Of a stretch of 64,000 nucleotides of DNA, positions 1-7,959 are shown piece by piece (position 1 is the first letter of the stretch; each line of letters opens with the position of its first letter). The stretch comes from Bog-473 sp963783965 (lineage in GTDB: Bacteria; Actinomycetota; Acidimicrobiia; Acidimicrobiales; RAAP-2), in the NCBI GenBank assembly GCA_963783965.1, contig CAWAPQ010000007.1:82594-146593 (forward strand), read 5' to 3'. The notes beneath the pieces were generated by a model. It did not search any database, was not told where the DNA came from, and saw only the letters and a program-made list of their open reading frames with translations. Position numbers and translations under genes: made by a program.

Positions 1-728
1 GGGCGACCGCGTGCCCGCCGGGCCAGGGGCGATGACGCCAGCGCACTGACGTCGGTGCCCTCCGGCGCGTAGGCCAGGCTGACCCCGAAATGCTCGGGGC
101 TGATGGCCCGCCCGTGCGCCGCCGCCACCCGGTCGATCTCGGACTTGCCCGCCGCGGCGTCCGCCGGTGTGCAGAAGGCCGGGAGCCATCCGTCGGCCAG
201 GCGGCCACAGCGCTCGAGCGCAGCGGGAACGTTGCCACCGAGCCACACGTCAAAGGGATCCTGCACCGGCTGCGGTGAGACGGAAACGTCTTCGAAGGTG
301 CCCGCCGGGCCCTCGTGGCTGACCACCTCGCCCGCCCACAGTCGTCGCAGCACCGGCAAGGCGTCCTCCATCTGCTCGGCCCGGGTCGCGCTTGGAATTC
401 CGATGGCACTGCGCTCGCCACCGAACCCGAGTCCGGGCACGAACGTCAACAAGAAGTGGCCGCCCGACAACAGGTCCAGTGTCGCCACCGCCTTCGCCAA
501 CCACACAAGGTTGCGGCCCGGCAGCAGCATGGTCGTCCCGATCTTCAGCCCGGGACAGGCGCCCGAGACCCACGCCAAGCCGACGAGCGGGTCGGGCCCC
601 GGACGCGTCAGCACCTCGGGCAACCACAGAGAATCGAACCCGTACCCGCTGATCCCCTGCGCCAGCGCGACCATGGCCTCGGGGCCGAGGCTCTCCCCGC
701 CCGCGCTGATGCCGATACGGATTTTCAC
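1..728 (-). CDS. LLM-class (luciferase-like) oxidoreductase, 3' end outside window
   Basis: About 242 N-terminal residues are visible and the rest runs off the left edge. The protein opens VKIRIGISAGGE and contains SLWLPEV near residue 34 and a GRNLVWLAKAVATLDLLSGG stretch, the usual strand and loop pattern of the luciferase-like TIM barrel that binds FMN or F420. The GTG start at 728 overlaps the TGA stop of the upstream threonine aldolase (GTGA), so the two are probably co-transcribed and translationally coupled. A canonical start search that needs a stop inside the window would miss it. Substrate cannot be told. F420 use is inferred from the actinobacterial setting. Confidence 0.85.
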   Translation of the reverse strand, partial: MKIRIGISAGGESLGPEAMVALAQGISGYGFDSLWLPEVLTRPGPDPLVGLAWVSGACPGLKIGTTMLLPGRNLVWLAKAVATLDLLSGGHFLLTFVPGLGFGGERSAIGIPSATRAEQMEDALPVLRRLWAGEVVSHEGPAGTFEDVSVSPQPVQDPFDVWLGGNVPAALERCGRLADGWLPAFCTPADAAAGKSEIDRVAAAHGRAISPEHFGVSLAYAPEGTDVSALASSPLARRARGR

Positions 729-1741
729 GGCGCGTCACGCAGGGCTGCAATGGCGCGCGTCACGCCCGCGTCGTCCACGTCGTGGTGCGTGACGAAGCGA
801 ACCGTCGACGGCGCGATCGCGTGCGCGAGCACGCCGCGGTCTTCCAGGTGCGCCAGGAGCTTGTCCGGTTCCGCGTGGGTGAAGGCCACAATGTTGGTGC
901 GGACCGTGGCCGGATCGAGCCCGCACCCGGGCCAGCGCTCCGCCACCGCGTCAGCAAGCCGCGCCGCCCGCGCGTGGTCCTCGTGCAGACGTCCGACCAT
1001 GTCACGCAACGCCAGCAATCCGGGAGCCGCCAGGACGCCTGCCTGTCGCATGCCGCCACCGAGGCGCTTACGGGCCAACCTCGCCACCGTGATCACGTCG
1101 TCGCTTCCGGCCAGCAGTGAGCCCACCGGCGCGCAGAGGCCCTTCGACAGGCAACACATGACGGTCGTGGTCGGCGCGGCCCAGTCGGACGCCGCGATGC
1201 CCGTGGCCACCTCCGCATTGAAGAGGCGGGCCCCGTCCATGTGGACGGGAACCGGCCCGGCCGCGTCGACGACCGCCTGCAGTCGATCCGTCGTCCACGG
1301 GGCGCCCGACGCCGCCATGTGCGTGTTCTCGATGCTGACGAGCGAGACAACGGGTTGATGATGTTCGGCCGCCCGACGGGCCCACCGCACCTGGTCGGCG
1401 TCGAGCATGCCGTCCTCGTCGTCGAGCGCGATGAACTGGATCCCGGAGTTGAGCGCGGCGGCGCCGAACTCGTAGGCCACGACGTGCTGCCGGCTCCCCG
1501 CCACGACGGCCGTCCCCGGCGCGGTGAGGACACGCACGGCGATCTGGTTGGCCATGACGCCCGAGGGCACGAAGAGGGCGGCAGGCTTGCCCAGGCGCAC
1601 CGCGAACGCCTCCTCCAGCGCACGCACCGTCGGATCCTCGCCGTAGTCGTCGTCACCGACCTCGGCGTCGGCCATGGCGCGCCGCATCGCCGCCGTGGGC
1701 CGGGTGACGGTGTCGCTGCGCAGGTCGACGACATCGGGCAC
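725..1741 (-). CDS. ltaE: Low-specificity L-threonine aldolase
   Basis: A 338-residue PLP enzyme that would cleave L-threonine or L-allo-threonine to glycine and acetaldehyde. It begins with the family hallmark DLRSDTVTRPT, has the GDDDYGEDPTV segment near residue 28, the MDGARLFNA segment and the CLSKGLCAPVGS motif holding the Schiff-base lysine. The length is normal for the family. The GTG start at 1741 is placed 6 bases after a TAGCCT -10 box (1748-1753, minus strand), so the mRNA is probably leaderless. It is first in a two-gene unit with the luciferase-like oxidoreductase and divergent from the thioesterase at 1778. Confidence 0.93.
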   Translation of the reverse strand: MPDVVDLRSDTVTRPTAAMRRAMADAEVGDDDYGEDPTVRALEEAFAVRLGKPAALFVPSGVMANQIAVRVLTAPGTAVVAGSRQHVVAYEFGAAALNSGIQFIALDDEDGMLDADQVRWARRAAEHHQPVVSLVSIENTHMAASGAPWTTDRLQAVVDAAGPVPVHMDGARLFNAEVATGIAASDWAAPTTTVMCCLSKGLCAPVGSLLAGSDDVITVARLARKRLGGGMRQAGVLAAPGLLALRDMVGRLHEDHARAARLADAVAERWPGCGLDPATVRTNIVAFTHAEPDKLLAHLEDRGVLAHAIAPSTVRFVTHHDVDDAGVTRAIAALRDAP

Positions 1742-1777
1742 GCGCTCAGGCTAACGGTGCGCCGTTAACATCCCGCG
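1742..1777. promoter_or_regulatory. Divergent leaderless promoters, threonine aldolase / thioesterase
   Basis: This 36-base gap carries TAGCCT (minus strand, 1748-1753) six bases before the GTG at 1741 and TAACAT (plus strand, 1766-1771) six bases before the ATG at 1778. No Shine-Dalgarno fits in either direction, which supports leaderless initiation for both genes. Confidence 0.6.
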
Positions 1778-2251
1778 ATGACCACACCCCCCTCCGTCCC
1801 CGGCGCCGGGTCGGTGCTGCCCGATGGCAGCGCGAGCATCCACGAGCTCCTCGACGTCGAGATCCTCGAAGCCGGGCCTGAGCGGGTCGTCATGCGGCTC
1901 CCGGTCGACTGGAAGGTGCACCAGCCTTACGGGATCCTCCACGGCGGTGTCTCGGCGCTGCTCGCCGAGTCGGCCGCCAGCTTCGGTGCCGCGCTCGCTG
2001 CGGAGCCCGGCCGCAGCGTGGTCGGGATCGAGCTCAACGCCAGCCATCTGCGCTCGGTGCGCGACGGCCACCTGACGGCCGAGGCCACGCCGGTCCGGGT
2101 GGGGCGCACCATCCAGGTCTGGCGTATCTCCCTCACCGACGACGAGGGACGGGCCATCTGCGAGGCGCGCTGCACCCTGTCCGTCCTCGGCGCTCCGGGT
2201 GGAGCGTCGGGCGCGGTGCACCCCGTCCCGGGTTCCCCGAACTCTGAATAG
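1778..2251 (+). CDS. PaaI-family hotdog thioesterase
   Basis: A 157-residue single hotdog-fold protein. The segment GILHGGVSALLAESAAS (residues about 52-68) is the central helix signature of the PaaI/DHNA-CoA thioesterase group, with the catalytic acidic residue in LLAES. The C-terminal strands RVGRTIQVWRISLTDDEGR also fit. It would hydrolyse an acyl-CoA thioester in the cytoplasm, but the acyl group is not predictable. The ATG at 1778 follows a TAACAT box by six bases. The neighbouring operon has thiolase and KAS III-like enzymes, so a role in the same acyl metabolism is possible but unproven. Confidence 0.88.
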   Translation: MTTPPSVPGAGSVLPDGSASIHELLDVEILEAGPERVVMRLPVDWKVHQPYGILHGGVSALLAESAASFGAALAAEPGRSVVGIELNASHLRSVRDGHLTAEATPVRVGRTIQVWRISLTDDEGRAICEARCTLSVLGAPGGASGAVHPVPGSPNSE

Positions 2252-2272
2252 TCAGGCCCACGGCCTCCGGCG

Positions 2273-2278
2273 TATTAT
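2273..2278 (+). promoter_or_regulatory. -10 box TATTAT for the 2285 operon
   Basis: TATTAT ends six bases before the GTG at 2285, predicting a leaderless transcript for the four-gene operon 2285-6253. I see no strong -35. Confidence 0.55.
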
Positions 2279-2284
2279 GTCGGT

Positions 2285-3271
2285 GTGACCCCGGTAGGAA
2301 GTGGAGCACCGCGACCCTCCCTCGGGTTGATACTCCCCGCCACCACGCAGGGAGAACTCTCTGCCGGAGCTGGTAGTACCCAGAGTACTACCGGAAGCGC
2401 TGCCGAGGTGGTCGACCTGTGCCGCCGTGCCGAAGCGACCGGAGCCGACTCCCTATGGGCGGTCGACCACCTCTACTGGCCCCACCCCATCGCCGAGGCG
2501 TTCACCACCCTGGCCGTGGCCGCCGTCACGACGAGCCGGCCGCTACTGGGGACCTGTGTGCTCCAACTCCCCCTTCGACCTTCCTCCGTCGTGGCGAAGC
2601 AGGCCACTGCCCTGCAGCTGCTGTCCGGCGGCCGCTTCGTCCTCGGCATGGGCGTGGGCATCCACGAGACCGAGTACGTCCACGCCGGCGTCGACTACCG
2701 CCGGCGTGGCCAGCTCATGGACGAGGGTGTCGCCGGGCTCCGCCGGGCCTGGGCCGGCTCCGGTGCAGGCGGCCCCGATGCGGACGGGACCGACTACGTG
2801 CAGGAGCCGGCGTCGCCGTCGGTCCCGTTGTGGTTCGGGGGCGCCAGCGCGGCAGCCCGGCGGCGGGCCGCTGTCGTGGGCGACGGCTGGGTGCCCCTCT
2901 TCCTCGCCCCGGACGAGTACGGGACCGCCCTGGCGGCCCTGCGGCGCGAGACTGCCGAGGCCGGCCGTGATCCCCAAGCAGTGCAGGCCGGAGTGGTCGT
3001 CTTTGCCTGTGTCGGAGACGACGACCAGGCGCCGGTCCTGGGCGCCCAATGGCTCTCGGAGCTCTACCGCCTGCCGCCCAAGGCCTTCCAGCGTCATCTG
3101 GTGGCGGGCTCGCCTCAGACCTGTGCCGCCGCGCTCGGCCGGTACGCGGATGCGGGTGCCGACCACATTCTCGTGATGGTGGCGGGCTCCCCCGCCGTCG
3201 AGCATTTCGGGCAACTTCGAGCGGCGTTCGTGGGCGAGCAGCTCCCGGCGCTGGCGGGGGTATCGGCATGA
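2285..3271 (+). CDS. LLM-class flavin/F420-dependent oxidoreductase
   Basis: A 328-residue luciferase-like TIM-barrel protein. SLGLILPATT at the N-terminus, GADSLWAVDHLYWP (about residues 56-69), the LQLLSGGRFVLGMGVG segment (about 110-125) and the C-terminal LRRETAEAGRDP helix match the family. The GTG start lies six bases after a TATTAT box. Residues about 24-38 (ELSAGAGSTQSTTGSA) form an unusual Gly/Ser/Thr-rich loop encoded by a perfect inverted repeat (2372-2392). Its stop overlaps the thiolase start (ATGA), so it is the first gene of a coupled four-gene unit. The cofactor (F420 or FMN) and substrate are not determinable. Confidence 0.9.
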   Translation: MTPVGSGAPRPSLGLILPATTQGELSAGAGSTQSTTGSAAEVVDLCRRAEATGADSLWAVDHLYWPHPIAEAFTTLAVAAVTTSRPLLGTCVLQLPLRPSSVVAKQATALQLLSGGRFVLGMGVGIHETEYVHAGVDYRRRGQLMDEGVAGLRRAWAGSGAGGPDADGTDYVQEPASPSVPLWFGGASAAARRRAAVVGDGWVPLFLAPDEYGTALAALRRETAEAGRDPQAVQAGVVVFACVGDDDQAPVLGAQWLSELYRLPPKAFQRHLVAGSPQTCAAALGRYADAGADHILVMVAGSPAVEHFGQLRAAFVGEQLPALAGVSA

Positions 3272-4464
3272 ACGCCACTGACGTCGCCATCCTCGGCACC
3301 GGCATGAGCGACATGGGTCGGCGCGACCAGGCGCCCGACACCATGGCGTACGAGGTGGTGCACGAGGCCCTCGGGGATGCGGGCATCTCGGCGCACGATC
3401 TCGGGCTCGTCATCGTGGGGAATGCGATGGCCGGCCGTCTGAGCGATCAGGGCTGCATGAAGGGACAGACCTGGCTCAGCAAGGCAGGGCTGAGCGAGGT
3501 GGCCATCGTCAACGTCGACAACTCCTGCGCCGGTGGCAGCTCCTCTCTGCATCTGGCCACCATGGCGGCCACCGCCCAGGACCGCCCCGTCCTGGCGCTG
3601 GGCGTCGAGAAGATGTGGACCGGCGACCGCGCCGGGACCATCGCCGGCATTGAGGACGGGCTCCCGTCGGAATACCGACACGATCTGCACGACCGCCGCC
3701 ATGCCGACGACAATCCCGCCGGCAGCATCCTGATGGGCCTCAACAACGGGTGGGCCCACCGGCTGATGGCCGAGGTCGGCGCCACCGTGCGGCAGATCGC
3801 CGCCGCCGCGGTCAAGGCGTTCGAGCATGCGGCCCGCAACCCGCTGGCGCAATTCCAACGACGGGTGACGATCGAGGAGGTGCTCGCCTCCCCCCAGGTG
3901 GCGGGTGTCCTGACCCGGCTGATGTGCAGTTCGTTTACCGACGGTGCAGCCGCTGTCGTGCTGGGAGGGCCCTCGGTCCCGGCTCCGGCCTCCGCGCCCC
4001 GTATCATCGGCTCGGTGGCGCGTTCTGGAAACGGCTCAATCGACTACCACGACCGCTTGACCCAGGCCGCCGAGGCAGCGTGGGAGGCCTTCGGCTTCGG
4101 TCCCGGCGACGCCGACCTGCTCGAGCTGCACGACGCCACCGCTGCCGAAGAGCTCTACGCCCTCGAATCGCTGGGTTTCTTCGATTCCGGTGAGGCGGGG
4201 CCCGCCACCGAGGCGGGGGACACCGGCATCGACTCCCCCGGCCTGGTCGTGAACCCCAGCGGCGGCCTCGTCGGTCGCGGCCACCCGCTCGGCGCCACCG
4301 GCCTGGCCCAGGTGGTGGAGCTGGCCACGCAGTTCCGCGGTCGGGCCGGTGACCGTCAGGTTGCCGGTGCACGCCTCGGCGTGGCGGTCAACACGGGCGG
4401 CATCATCTACGGGGACGCGGGGTTCGTGGGCATCCACGCCGTACGCTCCGGATCCGCCGCGTGA
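3268..4464 (+). CDS. SCP2/lipid-transfer-type thiolase (acetyl-CoA acetyltransferase family)
   Basis: A 398-residue thiolase-fold enzyme. The nucleophile Cys87 sits in DNSCAGGSSS, the active-site His339 is in GRGHPLGATG, and a DLLELHDATAAEEL segment precedes it. The last catalytic loop reads VNTGGIIYGD instead of the classical CxGGG motif, which is usual in the SCP-x and lipid-transfer-like branch and suggests cleavage or condensation of a bulky side-chain substrate rather than acetoacetyl-CoA. The ATG at 3268 overlaps the upstream stop, and the stop overlaps the GTG of the KAS III-like gene. The length is typical for the branch. It acts with its neighbours in an acyl pathway of unknown product. 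Confidence 0.88.
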   Translation: MNATDVAILGTGMSDMGRRDQAPDTMAYEVVHEALGDAGISAHDLGLVIVGNAMAGRLSDQGCMKGQTWLSKAGLSEVAIVNVDNSCAGGSSSLHLATMAATAQDRPVLALGVEKMWTGDRAGTIAGIEDGLPSEYRHDLHDRRHADDNPAGSILMGLNNGWAHRLMAEVGATVRQIAAAAVKAFEHAARNPLAQFQRRVTIEEVLASPQVAGVLTRLMCSSFTDGAAAVVLGGPSVPAPASAPRIIGSVARSGNGSIDYHDRLTQAAEAAWEAFGFGPGDADLLELHDATAAEELYALESLGFFDSGEAGPATEAGDTGIDSPGLVVNPSGGLVGRGHPLGATGLAQVVELATQFRGRAGDRQVAGARLGVAVNTGGIIYGDAGFVGIHAVRSGSAA

Positions 4465-5387
4465 CGGGCATCAAGATCACGGGTTGGGGCATCGCCGTTC
4501 CGGACAAGGTCGTCACCAACGACGACATGGCGGTCAACCTCGACACCAGTGACGCCTGGATCGTCGAGCGCACCGGCATCCGCGAACGCCATATCGGCGG
4601 CACCACCTCTGGGCTGGCCATTGAGGCGGCCGTTGCGGCTCTGGCCCAGGCCGGCCGGAGCGCCGAAGAGATCGACAACCTGGTGCTCGCCACCACCACC
4701 CCCGACGGCATCGTGCCGGGGACGGCGCCCAGCGTGCAGCACGGGATCGGCATGAAGGGCGGGGCGTTCGACCTCAATGCCGCCTGCTCGGGGTTCGTCT
4801 ACGGCCTCGTGACCGCTGCCGGCCTCATTTCGATCGGGTCCGGCCCCGTCCTCCTGATCGGCTCCGAGACGCTGTCGCGCATCACCGACATGGACGATCG
4901 CAAAATCGCCATCATCGTCGGCGACGGCGCCGGCGCCGTCGTGGTCGAGCCAGTGGACGGACCCGGCAGCCTCATCAGCTGGAACCTGAACTCCGACGGT
5001 TCCCTCAAGCACCTTCTCAAGTGCGAGCACGGCGGGACACTGTTCATGGACGGCAAGGAGGTCTTCCGGCGGGCCGTGCGGGTCGTGGTCGAGTCGGCCG
5101 AGCGGGCCATGGCGGACGCCGGCCTGGGGCCCGACGACATCTCGCTGATGGTGCCCCACCAGGCCAACCTGCGCATCATTCAGGCGGCGTGCCAGCGCCT
5201 CGGCATCCCCGAGGAGCGGACCGCCGTGGTCATCGATCGCTACGGCAACACCTCCTCGGCCTCCATCCCGCTCGCGCTGTACGACTCCATCGGGCACGGC
5301 CGTGTCAACGACGGCGACCATCTCCTGCTGACGGGTTTCGGCGGCGGCATGACGTGGGCCAGCGCCGTGTTCCGCTGGAGCGCATGA
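4461..5387 (+). CDS. 3-oxoacyl-ACP synthase III-like condensing enzyme
   Basis: A 308-residue KAS III homologue. The catalytic triad is visible as Cys109 (NAACSGF), His233 (VPHQANLRI) and Asn263 (RYGNTSSAS), and the C-terminus has the GFGGGMTWASAVFRW signature. In the housekeeping role it would condense acyl-CoA with malonyl-ACP. Here it sits between an SCP-type thiolase and an NTP transferase with overlapping stops and starts on both sides, so a dedicated pathway role is as likely as fatty-acid initiation. The GTG at 4461 was chosen because it overlaps the thiolase stop and starts directly with the conserved ITGWGIAVPDKVVTN segment. Confidence 0.92.
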   Translation: MTGIKITGWGIAVPDKVVTNDDMAVNLDTSDAWIVERTGIRERHIGGTTSGLAIEAAVAALAQAGRSAEEIDNLVLATTTPDGIVPGTAPSVQHGIGMKGGAFDLNAACSGFVYGLVTAAGLISIGSGPVLLIGSETLSRITDMDDRKIAIIVGDGAGAVVVEPVDGPGSLISWNLNSDGSLKHLLKCEHGGTLFMDGKEVFRRAVRVVVESAERAMADAGLGPDDISLMVPHQANLRIIQAACQRLGIPEERTAVVIDRYGNTSSASIPLALYDSIGHGRVNDGDHLLLTGFGGGMTWASAVFRWSA

Positions 5388-6253
5388 GCGAGGAGGGCGG
5401 CGGGGCGGATCCGGCGCTCGTGATCCTGGCGGCCGGGCGGGCCCGCCGGTACGGCGGCGTCAAGCCCCTGGCTCCCGTTGGTCCCCACGGCGAGGCCGTC
5501 ATCGACGTCGTCGCCTCCGACGCCATCGCGGCAGGGTTCGGCATCGTGGTCCTGGTCCTGGGGCCGAGCACGGGCCCGGCCATCCGCTATCACGTGGAGC
5601 ACACGTGGCCCGAGGCCGTCGACGTCCGCTTCGCCCTGCAGCCCGCACCGCTGGGCACCGTGAACGCCGTGCTCAGCGCGTCCGATCACGTCGGCACCAG
5701 TCCCTACGGCGTGGGCAACGCCGACGACATCTACGGCCAGGCGGCCTGCGCCCAGCTCGTCAGGCACCTCCACCAGCACGCCGAGGCCAACGCGCTGGTG
5801 GGCTACCGCCTCAATGACGCCGTGGTGGGCACCTCGCCGGTCACCCGGGGTATCTGCCGGGTCGCCGACGATGGCTCGCTCCTCGGCGTGGACGAGCGCC
5901 GCCAGGTCACGCGGACGCCCGAGGGCGGCTTCGTGGCCGGAGACGGTCGGGAGCCCGCCGTGCTCCCGCCTGACGCCCGGGTCTCCATGAATCTCTGGGG
6001 CTTCACCCCGGCCTTCCACAAGACGCTGCAGGCCGCCATGGAGGCCGCCGTGGGCGCCTCCGAGGAGGCCGAGGTGCTGTTGCCCGAGGTGGTGGCCGAA
6101 TCGCTCTCCACCAGCTCGTTCACCGTCCTGCCCGCCCAGGGCCGCTGCATCGGCGTGACGCACCCTGACGACCTCTCCCTGGTCCAGGCCGAGCTGAATC
6201 GCCAGGTGGCGGCCGGCGAACGCCCGGCCAAGCTCTGGGCCTCCCTGCCGTAG
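5384..6253 (+). CDS. NTP-transferase-family nucleotidyltransferase
   Basis: A 289-residue protein. The N-terminal LAAGRARRYGGVKPLAPVG fits the nucleotide-binding GxxxRxxxxKPL signature of sugar-phosphate nucleotidylyltransferases. GNADDIYG (about residues 109-116) supplies the metal-binding Asp position, and MNLWGFTPAF (about 204-213) is the sugar-side segment. Its substrate is unknown. It is the last member of the four-gene overlapping operon that starts at 2285 (its ATG overlaps the KAS III-like stop), which is an odd partner for condensing enzymes. A hairpin follows the stop by about 20 bases. Confidence 0.82.
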   Translation: MSEEGGGADPALVILAAGRARRYGGVKPLAPVGPHGEAVIDVVASDAIAAGFGIVVLVLGPSTGPAIRYHVEHTWPEAVDVRFALQPAPLGTVNAVLSASDHVGTSPYGVGNADDIYGQAACAQLVRHLHQHAEANALVGYRLNDAVVGTSPVTRGICRVADDGSLLGVDERRQVTRTPEGGFVAGDGREPAVLPPDARVSMNLWGFTPAFHKTLQAAMEAAVGASEEAEVLLPEVVAESLSTSSFTVLPAQGRCIGVTHPDDLSLVQAELNRQVAAGERPAKLWASLP

Positions 6254-6696
6254 CGGGACAAACCTCGACGGCCCCCGTGGGGTGGAGCCCCTCACGGCCG
6301 TTACCCCTTCGTGGGGAATGGAACGAGGGGGGACAAAAGGTCCCCGGACGCGACGCAACCCCGAGTAACCGTTCGGCCGAAGCCTCCCGTGCTCCTCGGG
6401 GCCACGTCTTCGATGGACCGCTGGCACCGTGCCGGGGTCGTGTCGGACAACCCCCGCCCGAGCCGGCCCCGGCGGCTCCAGGGAAGCCGCCGCGACGCAC
6501 CACGGACCATCTCCAGTCGGATCCTCCTGCCCACTCCAGTCACGCTCCCCTTGCGGGGCTCGCTCCCTTTCCTCGATCCCGCTTTGCAGCGTTCTCTCGG
6601 CTTCCCCCCGTTCGGCCTTGCGGCTTCCCTTCGGGCTTCCCTCGCTCCCACCTTGCGATGCTCGCTTGAGGTTCGGCGGGCTCTTGTCTCCGAACT
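6254..6696 (-). ncRNA. Candidate structured RNA (or structured non-coding element), unknown family
   Basis: This gap has no credible gene but a dense series of short hairpins. Read on the minus strand, four have 4-bp or 3-bp stems closed by the same GCAA (GNRA) tetraloop: CATC-GCAA-GGTG (6649-6660), GCC-GCAA-GGC (6615-6624), CGCT-GCAA-AGCG (6580-6591) and CCCC-GCAA-GGGG (6547-6558). The first contains a G-U pair that works only in minus-strand RNA. Further stems are CGGCGGCT/AGCCGCCG (6470-6492, perfect 8 bp), GGGGAC/GTCCCC (6329-6345) and CCCC/GGGG (6304-6316). GGGAAGCC recurs three times on the minus strand. A TTGACC-17-CAATCT promoter at 6703-6731 points into it. I do not recognise the family. 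A mobile repeat element is the main alternative. Confidence 0.45.
6275..6297 (+). terminator. GC-rich hairpin after the 2285-6253 operon
   Basis: CCGTGGGG (6275-6282) pairs with CCCC plus ACGG (6288-6297, two-base bulge) around a TGGAG loop, 21 bases after the stop. There is no U-tract, so terminator function is tentative. It may equally be part of the structured region read from the other strand. Confidence 0.35.
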
Positions 6697-6702
6697 GGAC
6701 AC

Positions 6703-6746
6703 AGATTGCGCCACTCACAACGCGGGGTCAATGCCGTTTCGCGAAA
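6703..6746 (-). promoter_or_regulatory. Promoter plus palindrome upstream of the candidate RNA
   Basis: On the minus strand, TTGACC (6726-6731) and CAATCT (6703-6708) are separated by exactly 17 bp, with an expected transcription start near 6696. A perfect 10-bp palindrome, TTTCGCGAAA (6737-6746), lies six bases upstream of the -35 and could be an operator. No coding gene lies within 400 bases downstream in that direction. Confidence 0.45.
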
Positions 6747-6816
6747 TCCAGACGTTCTCCCCACCTTTCTCCGCGTCGTCCCCAGAGTCCACATCCTCCG
6801 TCCCCAGTTCTTCCCC

Positions 6817-7959
6817 ATGGTGAGGTCGGCCGGGGGCGGTCGCGGCGTCGTCCTCGGACTCGTCGGCGCCCTCACGGTGACCGTTGTGTTCGGCCTGGGC
6901 ATCCTGAACGCCGGCGCGCGTATCGCTGACGAGTCAACGGTCTCGCCGGAGCAGTACCTCTCCACCGGCGCGCTCGGTGCCGCCGCCGGGGACAGCGCGC
7001 TGGGCCTGCGTACGTCCTACTTCGATCCACCGGTGCTCGCGGACCCTGCCACGCCCGGCTTCACCATCAACGCGGGCGCCGATCAGCCCGACCCGTTCAT
7101 CTTCCAACAGGGCGGGCGGTACTACCTCTTCACATCGCAGGACGAGGTGCCACAGAATGTTCCCGTGCGCTCCGGAGACACCGTCGGCCAATGGGGCGGT
7201 CCGAGCGACGCCCTGCCAGACCTGCCGGCCTGGGCCACGCCAGGCGTCACGTGGGCGCCCGACGTGGCGCAGTTCGGCACTCACTTCCTGCTGTATTTCA
7301 CCGCAGAGCTCCGGGGCGCGTCGCCCGCCACCATGTGCATCGGCGACGCCATCAGCACGGCCGTCGACGGCCCCTACATGGCCGCTCCGGTCCCGTTCAT
7401 CTGCCAGCAGTCCCTCGGCGGTTCCATCGACCCCCGTGTCTTCGACGACGCGGACGGCCAGGCCTACATGATCTGGAAGTCGGACCAGAACGCCCGGTCG
7501 AACTCAGCCAACACGCAGATCTACAGCGAGCCGCTGAGCGCCGACGGTCTCCATCTCGAAGGGCAGCCGACTGCGATCTTCGGCCCGGACGAATCCTGGC
7601 AGGGTCACATTGTGGAGGCGCCGCAGCTCGTGCTGGTGCGCGGCAGCTACTACCTCTTCTACTCCGGCGGGTGGTTCAACCAACCCGGCTATTCCATCGG
7701 CGCCGCGCGTTGCGACGGACCACGCGGTCCCTGTGCCGACCTGTCCCCCACGCCGCTGTTGGGCTCCAACGCGCAGGGCGACGGTCCAGGGGAGGAGTCG
7801 GTCTTCGCCAACGCGGCGGGCCTGTGGCTCCTCTACACGCCGTTCAGCTCCACGCTGCCGCTGCCCGGTCCGCCGCGCCCGGTCTCCGTGGCCCACCTCG
7901 GTTTCGGTCCCTCGGGTCCCTATCTGGCGGCACCACTCGGGGTCTCCGGTCCGAGCTAA
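6817..7959 (+). CDS. GH43-type five-bladed beta-propeller glycosidase, membrane-anchored or exported
   Basis: A 380-residue protein with an N-terminal hydrophobic segment (GVVLGLVGALTVTVVFGLG, about residues 11-29) acting as signal or anchor. The mature part shows the GH43 blade motifs: DQPDPFIFQQGGRYYLF (catalytic base Asp), GVTWAPDVAQFG, SIDPRVFDDADGQAYMIWKS (pKa-modulating Asp) and IVEAPQLVLVRGSYYLFYSGG (general acid Glu). Members cleave arabinan or xylan side chains outside the cell. The exact substrate is unknown. The ATG at 6817 gives the best signal segment, but no clear Shine-Dalgarno or -10 precedes it and an in-frame TTG exists at 6706. The gene ends overlapping the convergent YcnI-type gene by four bases. 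Confidence 0.82.
   Translation: MVRSAGGGRGVVLGLVGALTVTVVFGLGILNAGARIADESTVSPEQYLSTGALGAAAGDSALGLRTSYFDPPVLADPATPGFTINAGADQPDPFIFQQGGRYYLFTSQDEVPQNVPVRSGDTVGQWGGPSDALPDLPAWATPGVTWAPDVAQFGTHFLLYFTAELRGASPATMCIGDAISTAVDGPYMAAPVPFICQQSLGGSIDPRVFDDADGQAYMIWKSDQNARSNSANTQIYSEPLSADGLHLEGQPTAIFGPDESWQGHIVEAPQLVLVRGSYYLFYSGGWFNQPGYSIGAARCDGPRGPCADLSPTPLLGSNAQGDGPGEESVFANAAGLWLLYTPFSSTLPLPGPPRPVSVAHLGFGPSGPYLAAPLGVSGPS

Noticed and set aside
6254..6816. Insertion sequence or MITE
   Set aside because: I found no convincing terminal inverted repeats or target duplication and no transposase remnant. It is kept only as an alternative to the RNA hypothesis.
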